Shown here: positions 55,751 through 64,000 of the stretch, one piece after another
Numbering within the stretch: the stretch's first letter is position 1
Layout of the letters: every line of letters begins with the position of its first letter
Source: an uncultured Prevotella sp.
Lineage (GTDB): Bacteria > Bacteroidota > Bacteroidia > Bacteroidales > Bacteroidaceae
NCBI GenBank assembly: GCA_946415755.1
Contig: CAMKTS010000010.1
Location: 27,596-91,595 of the forward strand
Reading direction: 5' to 3'
Length of the DNA: 64,000 nucleotides
Translations under genes and position numbers: made by a program
Notes under the pieces: model-generated
Told to the model about the DNA's origin: nothing
The model's input: only the letters and a program-made list of their open reading frames with translations
The model's database searches: none

Positions 55751-57353
55751 AAATCACATGCAGTCCCAGGAACACCATCAGACCGTTCATTAGGATCCAG
55801 AAGATGGCGAATGGCATCGTCTTGCGCATGATGTCACCATCCTGACCCTCCATGTCGCAGGCGGCAGTAGCGATGGCTATCGACTGAGGCGACAGCAGTT
55901 TGCCACCCTCAGAACCGGCACAGTTGGCTGCGGCGAGCCAGTTGGTCTCACTACCCGTTACACCAAAGAACGTGCCTTGGTTGACCAGACCGAGGTCGGC
56001 AGCGGCCGTAGCCTGCAACTTACCGAAAAGAATGTTGGCATTGGTAGCCGAACCCGTCACGAAGGTGCCGATAGAACCAATGAGCGGAGCAAAGAACGGG
56101 AAGGCAGCGCCCGTGAGCATCACGAGACCCTTGGCGATGTCGTTGGTCATACCCGTGTTGTTCATCAGCATGGCCATGGCTACCAAACAGCAGATGGTCA
56201 CAACGGTCTTCTGCAGGTTCAGCGTGGTCTTGGCCAACAACTTCATCAGACGGCCGATGCTCATGCCCTGAATCAGACCACCGATGATGGCACCAAGGAA
56301 AATCATCAGACCGGCATTCGACAACCAACCGAACTTAAAGGTGTTGCCGATGACAGGCAGGTCGAACTTGGTGACCAGCGTGCTGTTGAGTGCTTCGTTG
56401 ATGGGAGGAACAATCTTGCTCGAAATGAGGATGAAAAAAATAATCAGACCATAGACGCTCCAAGCCTTCAAGGTCTTTGCCAAACCGAAATTCTTCTTCT
56501 CGACAATCACTTCGTCGGCAGGATTCTCGTCGCGGATAAAGAGCTTGTTGTATATCAACATGGCGATGATGGCAGCTACAGACCCAAGGATGGCGGGTGT
56601 CTCAGGACCAATGAAGTGGGCGCAGCAGAACTGCACGATGATGGAGAACGTACCCACGAACAGGGCAATGGTGAGATTCTTCAGAATCTTCGTCTTGTCC
56701 GTCATCATCAGAATGAGGAATGGCGTGATAAAGAACATCAGCGACAGCTGTAATATAATAAAGGTTGCTACCTCGCACAGCTCCTCAGGTGTAGCCACAC
56801 CACTGGCGGCCACCTGGTTTGCCAGGGTGGTAGCAGGCAGACCTACGGCACCGAAACCTACGGCAACGGTATTGGCTACCAGACAGATGACGGCCGAGAA
56901 CATCGGCTTGAAGCCCAGTCCGATGAGGATGGCAGCAGGAATGGCCACAGCGGTGCCGAAACCGGCCATACCCTCGAGCACACCACCAAGCCCCCACGTC
57001 AGCAACAACACCAGCAGCCCTTTGTCGGAGGTCATCTGGATGAACTGCGTCTTGATGGTCTCAATCTCCTTCGTCTCGCAAAGGATGTTATAACTGAAGA
57101 TGGCGCAGATGATAATCAGGATAATCGGGAAGCAGGCCTTGAGGAATCCCTCGATGACCGACCAAAGGGTGATGCCGTAGATGCTGGCCTCGGCATACTT
57201 CTCTGGCACAATGCCCATTGCTGGGGCTGCAAACAAGGCCAGAAGAATTGTAACGACGAGTGTGACGATGGCACTCCTGTAACCAGACACTTTGAATCCC
57301 ATCATCAATACGATAAGCAACAAGATGGGAATGACAGATACTAATGCTGACAT
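55749..57353 (-). CDS. lldP: L-lactate permease (LctP family)
   Basis: GVLEGMAGFGTAVAIPAAILIGLGFKP; GSIGTFVTGSATNANILFGKLQ. Confidence 0.93.
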   Translation of the reverse strand: MSALVSVIPILLLIVLMMGFKVSGYRSAIVTLVVTILLALFAAPAMGIVPEKYAEASIYGITLWSVIEGFLKACFPIILIIICAIFSYNILCETKEIETIKTQFIQMTSDKGLLVLLLTWGLGGVLEGMAGFGTAVAIPAAILIGLGFKPMFSAVICLVANTVAVGFGAVGLPATTLANQVAASGVATPEELCEVATFIILQLSLMFFITPFLILMMTDKTKILKNLTIALFVGTFSIIVQFCCAHFIGPETPAILGSVAAIIAMLIYNKLFIRDENPADEVIVEKKNFGLAKTLKAWSVYGLIIFFILISSKIVPPINEALNSTLVTKFDLPVIGNTFKFGWLSNAGLMIFLGAIIGGLIQGMSIGRLMKLLAKTTLNLQKTVVTICCLVAMAMLMNNTGMTNDIAKGLVMLTGAAFPFFAPLIGSIGTFVTGSATNANILFGKLQATAAADLGLVNQGTFFGVTGSETNWLAAANCAGSEGGKLLSPQSIAIATAACDMEGQDGDIMRKTMPFAIFWILMNGLMVFLGLHVI

Positions 57354-57444
57354 AGGGTTTTTAGTTTTTGATAAGTAGTATTGTTATATAACTGCTGCAA
57401 AGATACATAATATTAAACAAAAATGCAAATTTTATGGCATTTAT

Positions 57445-57475
57445 TTTGTTTTTTCTTTCTTTATTTGTATCTTTG
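57445..57475 (+). promoter_or_regulatory. Promoter of the DUF4421-like gene
   Basis: TTTG (57445), N19, TATCTTTG (57468-57475). Confidence 0.55.
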
Positions 57476-57504
57476 CCACATACTATTACTAAAGCACTAA
57501 TGAT

Positions 57505-58629
57505 ATGAATAGACAGCTTTTATGGATGCTTGCTGCCATGTTGGTCTGTTGTGTCGGTACAAAGGCCCAAGAACGTAGCCACAAGAGGACTTTTATGGAA
57601 AAGGTGGTAGCTTTTCTCGATTCTTCTAACGTCAGGAATACAGATCCTGCTTATATAGGACTGCCACAGCGGCCGTGGCGTATCATTGCCAGTTCTGGTA
57701 CCGATCAAATGAACATGAAGCTCGACGTGCATGATGAAACTGAGGCGACACAGTATCAGGCGAAACGTACACTTGACTATTCTGTCAGGGTAAGGCCGCC
57801 TGTAGCCACGTCTATCGGACTGTGGGCTGGCTATAGAGGATGGGGATTGGGCTATTCTCTTTCAGTGACTGGGAATAAGGGCATTAACATGGCACTGAAT
57901 ATCTCTACGCCAAGCAATGGCGTGAATATCCGTGTGCGCCGTTTTGATTTCAGCAAGCCGGAGCGCCAGTTGAATGTCTACGAAAATAATGAACTTTTTT
58001 ACTCCGGTTATCAGGAGGAAGAGTTGGGAAAACCGATGAAGGTAGAGTCTTTTGTGTTCGACGGCTATTGGATTTTCAACAAGAAGCGTTTCTCGTTGGC
58101 TGCTGCCTACGACCAGTCAACGCGCCAGTTGCGTTCGGCGGGGTCGCTGATAGCAGGAGCCATGTTCTACTATCAGAAGTTAGACTATGCCAGTAAGTAC
58201 AATATGTCTATGATTAATCTGACAGGCAATACCGGAAAAATCAAATTATATCAAGGAAGCATAGGACTGGGCTATACTTATAACTGGGTGCCTGCCCCCA
58301 AATGGGTTATCAATGGTGTATGCATGCCCGTAGTGATGCTCCTGAACACAGGAAAGATATTTAAGTATAAGATGGTTGTCCCACCTGGTGTAAGTGTCAT
58401 AGACGTTGATGACCCTTGGGCGATATCGCAACTGGTTCACACCGATGATGTAACCTTCGGTGGACGTATAGGATTCAATATCGATTTGCGCATGTCGGTA
58501 TCTTATTGGTATCGCCGATGGTTCTTCTGCCTGATAGGACAGGCGCATAGCTTCAATGCAACCTTTAGTAACTCCAAACTGAGAATGAATGAGTGGGATA
58601 TCAAGGCTTCGATAGGTTTACTGCTGTAG
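57505..58629 (+). CDS. DUF4421-like outer-membrane beta-strand-rich protein
   Basis: Signal peptide MNRQLLWMLAAMLVCCVGTKAQ; alternating beta-strand pattern; domain assignment tentative. Confidence 0.55.
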   Translation: MNRQLLWMLAAMLVCCVGTKAQERSHKRTFMEKVVAFLDSSNVRNTDPAYIGLPQRPWRIIASSGTDQMNMKLDVHDETEATQYQAKRTLDYSVRVRPPVATSIGLWAGYRGWGLGYSLSVTGNKGINMALNISTPSNGVNIRVRRFDFSKPERQLNVYENNELFYSGYQEEELGKPMKVESFVFDGYWIFNKKRFSLAAAYDQSTRQLRSAGSLIAGAMFYYQKLDYASKYNMSMINLTGNTGKIKLYQGSIGLGYTYNWVPAPKWVINGVCMPVVMLLNTGKIFKYKMVVPPGVSVIDVDDPWAISQLVHTDDVTFGGRIGFNIDLRMSVSYWYRRWFFCLIGQAHSFNATFSNSKLRMNEWDIKASIGLLL

Positions 58630-58676
58630 AAATAATGCCTTTTTCCCAAAGTTTTATGATAAAAAACAGTCTGTTG

Positions 58677-58708
58677 TTTGCTTTTTTCCTTTCTAATTAG
58701 TATCTTTG
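58677..58708 (+). promoter_or_regulatory. Promoter of the FAD/Fe-S oxidoreductase
   Basis: TTTG (58677), N20, TATCTTTG (58701-58708). Confidence 0.6.
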
Positions 58709-58727
58709 CACAAAAATCTTTAAGTCT

Positions 58728-61700
58728 ATGAATACATCAATGAATCCAACACCGCAGGCATACGCCAATTTCCTGAGTGATGTCAATACGTTTCTGCCGT
58801 CAGAACGTGTCTATACCGATGAACTCCGTACTCTTGGATGGGGTACCGATGCCAGTTTCTACCGACAGATTCCAAAGGTGGTCATCCGTAGCGATGGCGA
58901 GGATGAAATCAGTAGGATAGTCCGGTTATGTCGGAAATACAAGTTGCCGTTCACCTTCCGGGCCGCTGGTACATCATTGTCTGGACAGAGTTGTACAGAC
59001 TCCGTGCTCATTGTGGCAGGAAAACACTGGGAGAAATACGAGATGGGTGAGAACCAGGACACCATTCGTCTACAGCCAGGTATCGTGGGGAGCAGGGTAA
59101 ACGAAATTCTGAAACCCTATGGACGTGTGTTCCCTCCTGACCCAGCATCCATTGGCTCTGCAATGGTGGGAGGTATTGTCATTAACAATGCTTCGGGCAT
59201 GAATTGTGGCGTGCATGCCAACAGCGACCGCATGATGGTGTCAGCCCGTATCATCCTCACAGATGGTACCGTGCTAGATACTGGCGACAGTGCCAGCCGT
59301 GAGCAGTTTTCCCGCTCACACCCGGAGTTTATTGCCAAAATTGAGGCCCTGCGTGACAAGGTGCGTGCCGATGATGAACTTTCCGCGCGCATACGTACTA
59401 AATATGGTATAAAGAACGTAACCGGCTTAAACCTCCGTCCACTCATCGCCTACGACGACCCCTTTGACATCATCGCACATTCGATGGTGGGTTCCGAGGG
59501 TACGCTGGCCTTCCTCTCTGAGGTGACGATGAAGACTCTGAAAGACTATCCCTTCAAGGCATCGGCTATGGTATATTTCCTTACGATGAAGGAAAGTTGC
59601 GAGGCAGTGGTAGCCATGAAGAAGATGAAGGCTGGCGAGGAAGATTTGGAATACAGTGCTGAACGGTTGGTGGTGAAGAGCGCCGAGATGCTCGACTATA
59701 AGTCACTGAGTTCGGTGGACGATCCCGTGTTCCTGCAATATAGGAAGGATGTGGATGCCGGTAGGATTGATGGTGTGGAGCCGGGCGACTATCACCATCT
59801 CACTGCCATCCTCACCGAGACAAAGGGTATTACCCATGAGCAATTGCTTGCCAAGATTGAGAAAATCAAGGAGTGCTTAGGACAGTTCCATCTGTATGTC
59901 CCTGCTGAGTTTACCGAAGACCCCAAGGTCTATGGTAAGTATTGGGCCATCCGTTCGGGTATCTTCCCCAGTGTGGGTGGAACGCGCCCCATTGGTACAT
60001 CGTGCCTGATAGAAGATGTGGCATTCCCCATAGAGTCGTTGCCTGAAGCAACTGTAAAATTGCAGAAGCTGATTGCCGATCATGGATATGACGATGCTTG
60101 TATCTATGGCCATGCCTTTGAGGGCAATTATCATTTCATTCTCAACCAGAGCTTTGCTGAAGAACATGAGGTAGCCCGTTATGCCGAAATGATGCGTGCT
60201 GTGGCCAAACTCGTAGTGGAGGAATACGACGGATCGTTAAAGGCAGAACATGGTACGGGGCGTAATATGGCACCGTTCGTCAAGTACGAGTGGCGCGACA
60301 AGGCTTATGAGGCGATGAAGGAACTGAAGGCCATTTTCGATCCTGAGGGACTGCTGAACCAGGGGGTCATCTTCAACGATGACCCGGAGTGCTTCATCAA
60401 GTGTCTGAAGCCGCTGCCCGTGCTCGACTTCGACTTCGACAAGGTACCCGATGGCGGTCACTACCTGATGGATCCTTCGCTCTCGACAGCCAAGGAGACC
60501 ATCGAACAGGTGAAGCGTGCCAACAAGTGTATAGAATGTGGCTTCTGCGAGGTCAACTGTATGTCGTGCGGACTGACGCTCTCGAGCCGTATGCGTATCG
60601 CTGTGCAGCGTGAGATTCGTGAACTGGAGTCCACAGGGCAGAATCCTGAACGCGTGGCGACCCTGAAACGACAGTATAAGTATTATGGTGATCAAACCTG
60701 TGCTACGGATGGCCTGTGCTCAACTTCGTGTCCGATGAAAATCAATACGGGCGAGCTGACGCACATCATTCGCCAGATGGATATGAACAACAACAAGTTG
60801 GGCTATCAGGTGGGTGAGTTTGCGGCCAATCACATGGCAGGAATCAAGTCGGGCTTGCGAGTAGTGCTTGATGTGGCTCACCTGGGACATGTCACGCTTG
60901 GTCCAACCATGATGACGAGCATTGCACGAGGTATGAACAAGATGGGACTGCCCTTATGGACCACGGCCATGCCTAAGAAGAAACGCCAGCCCAAGCCCAG
61001 CGACCTCACACAATTTATCATTGAGAAATCGATACCACACGAGCAGCCTACGGAGGAGAATCCGCTGAAGGTGGTCTACTTCCCCAGCTGTATCAACCAG
61101 ACGATGGGACAGTCGAAATTCCACGGCAAGAAACACGACCTGGTTGACGAGGTTATCCAGCTGTGTGCTAAGGCTGGCTACGAGGTCATTTTCCCCAAGG
61201 GAATGGAGAAGATGTGCTGCGGACAGATATGGGAATCGAAGGGTATGCTTGACATAGCAGACCGTAAGAGTGCCGAACTCGAGGCTGCTCTCTGGGAGGC
61301 TTCTGAGCAGGGTAAGTATCCTGTGCTATGTGCGCAGAGTCCCTGTCTGCATCGTATGAAGAAGGTGATGAAAAAGATGAAGCTATACGAGCCTGCTGAG
61401 TTTATCATAAAGTATCTGGTGCCCCGACTGGATTTCCATCCCATCGACCGCCATATTGCCTTGCACATCACGTGCTCTACCCGTCAGATGGGTGTGGCCG
61501 ATGACCTGATAGCACTGGCCAAGATGTGCTCAAACAATGTTTATCTGCCTGAGGGTGTGGGCTGTTGTGGCTTTGCCGGCGACAGAGGCTTTACGTTCCC
61601 AGAACTAAACCGCTATGGTCTTCGCAAGCTGCGTCCTCAGATAGAGGCTAACCACATCGAGGTAGGCTATTCGAATAGTCGTACCTGCGAGATAGGACTG

Positions 61701-61772
61701 GAGTCGAATACGGGTATTCCGTATATGAATATCGTATACCTCGTTCACGAATGTACGACACCCAAGAAATGA
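58728..61772 (+). CDS. Fused FAD-binding/Fe-S oxidoreductase (probable D-lactate dehydrogenase)
   Basis: FTFRAAGTSLSGQS...PDPASIGSAMVGGIVINNASGMNCG; HGTGRNMAPFVKYEW; CIECGFCEVNC; two C-terminal CCG-type segments. Confidence 0.88.
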   Translation: MNTSMNPTPQAYANFLSDVNTFLPSERVYTDELRTLGWGTDASFYRQIPKVVIRSDGEDEISRIVRLCRKYKLPFTFRAAGTSLSGQSCTDSVLIVAGKHWEKYEMGENQDTIRLQPGIVGSRVNEILKPYGRVFPPDPASIGSAMVGGIVINNASGMNCGVHANSDRMMVSARIILTDGTVLDTGDSASREQFSRSHPEFIAKIEALRDKVRADDELSARIRTKYGIKNVTGLNLRPLIAYDDPFDIIAHSMVGSEGTLAFLSEVTMKTLKDYPFKASAMVYFLTMKESCEAVVAMKKMKAGEEDLEYSAERLVVKSAEMLDYKSLSSVDDPVFLQYRKDVDAGRIDGVEPGDYHHLTAILTETKGITHEQLLAKIEKIKECLGQFHLYVPAEFTEDPKVYGKYWAIRSGIFPSVGGTRPIGTSCLIEDVAFPIESLPEATVKLQKLIADHGYDDACIYGHAFEGNYHFILNQSFAEEHEVARYAEMMRAVAKLVVEEYDGSLKAEHGTGRNMAPFVKYEWRDKAYEAMKELKAIFDPEGLLNQGVIFNDDPECFIKCLKPLPVLDFDFDKVPDGGHYLMDPSLSTAKETIEQVKRANKCIECGFCEVNCMSCGLTLSSRMRIAVQREIRELESTGQNPERVATLKRQYKYYGDQTCATDGLCSTSCPMKINTGELTHIIRQMDMNNNKLGYQVGEFAANHMAGIKSGLRVVLDVAHLGHVTLGPTMMTSIARGMNKMGLPLWTTAMPKKKRQPKPSDLTQFIIEKSIPHEQPTEENPLKVVYFPSCINQTMGQSKFHGKKHDLVDEVIQLCAKAGYEVIFPKGMEKMCCGQIWESKGMLDIADRKSAELEAALWEASEQGKYPVLCAQSPCLHRMKKVMKKMKLYEPAEFIIKYLVPRLDFHPIDRHIALHITCSTRQMGVADDLIALAKMCSNNVYLPEGVGCCGFAGDRGFTFPELNRYGLRKLRPQIEANHIEVGYSNSRTCEIGLESNTGIPYMNIVYLVHECTTPKK

Positions 61773-61809
61773 TTGGGTGCCGTACATACAGGATGCTACT
61801 ATCCTGATG

Positions 61810-62622
61810 TCAGAATGTGCAGGGTAGGGTAGACAACTGGTAGTATAGGGTACGAGCCATGCGCTCGTGCCCTTTGTCATTAGGATGCAGACGGTCTGTG
61901 TCAGCATCCTTGAAGTACTGGGCGTGCTCATCCATCATGGGATAAAGTCCGCTGACGGCATTCATGTCAATGACGGGGACGGCCCAGATGTTGCCAGCTT
62001 CTTTAACGGCATTGATGTACTCGTCGATATAGATACCGATGCGATTGGTATAGTCTTCCGTACACTGCCAGTTCTTCTCACTCCGATAGAACTGGGCACG
62101 GTGGATGGGGGTCAGCAACACAATCTGCTTGGCGGGGTACATGCGTTTCACTTTGTCAAGGGCAACGTTGATACGACCGCGGTAGGTGCCCTCGTCCATC
62201 TTCAGGTAGCGTCGCTTGCGGTCTACCAGTGACTTGGGCTTGCCACCGTGGGCATACATCACCTGTTCGTCTTTCTCTTCATACCATTCACCGAGAGGAA
62301 TGCCGTTGTTGTAGTCGTTGGTTCCAATGAAAATAAGAATGGCATCCACCGAGTCGCCATGCTCCGTATGCAATTTGTCGGCCTGTCGGGGGATATCGTT
62401 CCATTGGCGGCCACTAACGGCATAGACATAAGGAGTGATGCCTAGCCATTCTTGCAGGAAGTGCCAGTATTTCTGTTTAGAGCCATCGTTGCGAGGATCG
62501 GTGATGGAGTCCCCGAAATAGGCGACGCGCTTCTGCATCCAGGGGTGTGCAAACACAACCTGTGCCTTGGTGGCTCCGAGCGACAGAGCCATCAAGGCCA
62601 CTAATAGGAGAGACCTCTTCAT
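61810..62622 (-). CDS. SGNH/GDSL hydrolase
   Basis: Signal peptide; VAYFGDSITDPRNDGSKQKYWHFLQEWLG; IFIGTNDY; DRLHPNDKGHERMA. Confidence 0.9.
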   Translation of the reverse strand: MKRSLLLVALMALSLGATKAQVVFAHPWMQKRVAYFGDSITDPRNDGSKQKYWHFLQEWLGITPYVYAVSGRQWNDIPRQADKLHTEHGDSVDAILIFIGTNDYNNGIPLGEWYEEKDEQVMYAHGGKPKSLVDRKRRYLKMDEGTYRGRINVALDKVKRMYPAKQIVLLTPIHRAQFYRSEKNWQCTEDYTNRIGIYIDEYINAVKEAGNIWAVPVIDMNAVSGLYPMMDEHAQYFKDADTDRLHPNDKGHERMARTLYYQLSTLPCTF

Positions 62623-62630
62623 GGTATTCG

Positions 62631-63038
62631 TTAGTATTCCATGACGGCTGCCAATTCCTTGGCCTGGTCAATCATCTTCTGGACTTCGGCTACGGCGGGA
62701 ACACGGTTGGTTAGATTCTTGACGGCATTTACCTCCTCTAACTTTTTTTGAAGATTGTCTGCCACACGGTGCTTCAGTTCCTTTACGGTGTCAACACCAG
62801 AAGCCTCCAGCAATTCGGCAAACTGTGGTCCGACACCATTGATGCGGTACAGGTCACAGTGGTTGGCCCATTTCAAAATCAGTTTTGGACTGATGTCCGT
62901 GGCTTCTGCCAAGGCTTTGCGGCCTGCCGGCTTAGCGCATTTCTCTAACAGTTCAGCATCGGTCTTGATACCTGCTGCAATCAGTTTCTCGGCGTATACT
63001 TCACCTACGCCCTCAATGTCAATAACTTTGTAGGTCAT
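62631..63038 (-). CDS. DUF4332-like helix-hairpin-helix protein
   Basis: IDIEGVGEVYAEKLIAAGIKTDAELLEKCAKPAGRKALAEATDIS. Confidence 0.8.
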   Translation of the reverse strand: MTYKVIDIEGVGEVYAEKLIAAGIKTDAELLEKCAKPAGRKALAEATDISPKLILKWANHCDLYRINGVGPQFAELLEASGVDTVKELKHRVADNLQKKLEEVNAVKNLTNRVPAVAEVQKMIDQAKELAAVMEY

Positions 63039-63152
63039 GCTGTAGTAGTTTTAGTTTGTAATAGCAATGGTATGCACTTTGCACATTGCAAGGGCAAAAA
63101 TACGAAATTTTATCCGTCTTAACAAGTTTTTTATTCTTTTTTAATAGAAAGA

Positions 63153-63184
63153 TTTGCACACAGCCGAAATAATGTGTAACTTTG
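63153..63184 (+). promoter_or_regulatory. Promoter of the Bax inhibitor-1 family gene
   Basis: TTTG (63153), N20, TAACTTTG (63177-63184). Confidence 0.6.
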
Positions 63185-63215
63185 CCGCGTCAATAAACCA
63201 AAAAAAGAAAGAAAA

Positions 63216-63935
63216 ATGGATTATAAAGAACTGGATTTTCAGGGACTGTCTGCCGAAAGACAATGGGCTGTGTCGGAGGCTTTCCCCGTGTTGATGAGAA
63301 AGGTATATGTCTGGATGACGCTGGCATTGGTTATTACTGGACTGACGGCCTATGGTGTGGCTACCAGTCCGGGAGTCCTTCAGGCCATCTATGGCAATCA
63401 GTTGTTTTTCTGGGGACTGATTATCGCAGAATTTGCATTGGTTGTTGGTGTCTCTGCGGCAATCAACCGTATCTCGCTGACCACGGCTACCCTGATGTTT
63501 ATCCTCTACTCAGTCATTAATGGTGCTCTGATGTCGTATGTATTTCTGGTGTATACCGCATCCTCCATCTCTATCGTGTTCTTCATTACTGCAGGGACAT
63601 TCGCGGCGATGGCATTGTTTGGATATACCACTAAGACAGACCTTACCTCAATGGGGAAGATTCTGTTGATGGCACTTATAGGTTTGGTGATTGCCACGCT
63701 TGTTAATGTGTTTGTCAGGAGTTCGGGATTGACGCTCATTCTTAGTTATGTGGGGGTGCTGGTATTTGTTGGCCTGACAGCCTACGACTCGCAGAAAATC
63801 AAACAAATGCTGATCCAGGCTCCTGACGCAGGGGAGGGTGCCCAAAAACTGGCACTTCTTGGTGCCTTGTCGCTCTATTTAGACTTTATCAACCTCTTTA
63901 TCTACCTGCTGAGAATTTTTGGAAAGCGAGAATAA
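63216..63935 (+). CDS. Bax inhibitor-1/YccA family membrane protein
   Basis: RKVYVWMTLALVITGLTAYGVA; LIGLVIATLVNVFVRSSGLTLILSYVGVLVFVGLTAYDSQKIKQM. Confidence 0.92.
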   Translation: MDYKELDFQGLSAERQWAVSEAFPVLMRKVYVWMTLALVITGLTAYGVATSPGVLQAIYGNQLFFWGLIIAEFALVVGVSAAINRISLTTATLMFILYSVINGALMSYVFLVYTASSISIVFFITAGTFAAMALFGYTTKTDLTSMGKILLMALIGLVIATLVNVFVRSSGLTLILSYVGVLVFVGLTAYDSQKIKQMLIQAPDAGEGAQKLALLGALSLYLDFINLFIYLLRIFGKRE

Positions 63936-63967
63936 AGCCCCCTCTTATATATATAATAAGGTGTATA

Positions 63968-64000
63968 GGTTTTCGCATTGTCAAAGAATGCGAAAACTTT
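63968..64000 (+). terminator. Terminator-like hairpin after the Bax inhibitor-1 gene
   Basis: GTTTTCGCATT-gtcaaag-AATGCGAAAAC followed by TTT. Confidence 0.7.

Overview
This is a chromosomal window from a Bacteroidetes genome. Prevotella-like is an inference from TTTG-N19/20-TAnnTTTG promoters, near-absence of Shine-Dalgarno sites and gene content. About 40 credible genes are mostly housekeeping or metabolic: alaS, parAB, relA/spoT, rsmA, rsmD, ispH, mutY, purN, an uxuA/uxuB pair, fucI, and a lutABC + lactate permease + FAD/Fe-S oxidoreductase block. No CRISPR, phage, transposase or rRNA genes were recognised. The unusual material is mostly non-coding. (1) A ~320-bp long inverted repeat with nested palindromes, including a perfect 50-bp AT palindrome, lies at 44115-44431. 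It sits beside a six-copy 21-bp tandem repeat and a BspA-like leucine-rich repeat gene. (2) A 75-bp tandem promoter/hairpin cassette recurs upstream of alaS and DUF3822, and in diverged form upstream of fucI. (3) GC-rich hairpin mini-elements are inserted in frame in alaS, uxuB and ispH, and occur as an inverted pair between genes. (4) Unrelated short words repeated with ~7-nt period sit at gene junctions and often supply the stop codon. (5) There is a candidate orphan small RNA after rsmA and an unannotated 29-aa membrane peptide. All calls come from reading sequence and the supplied ORF track; no database search was run.
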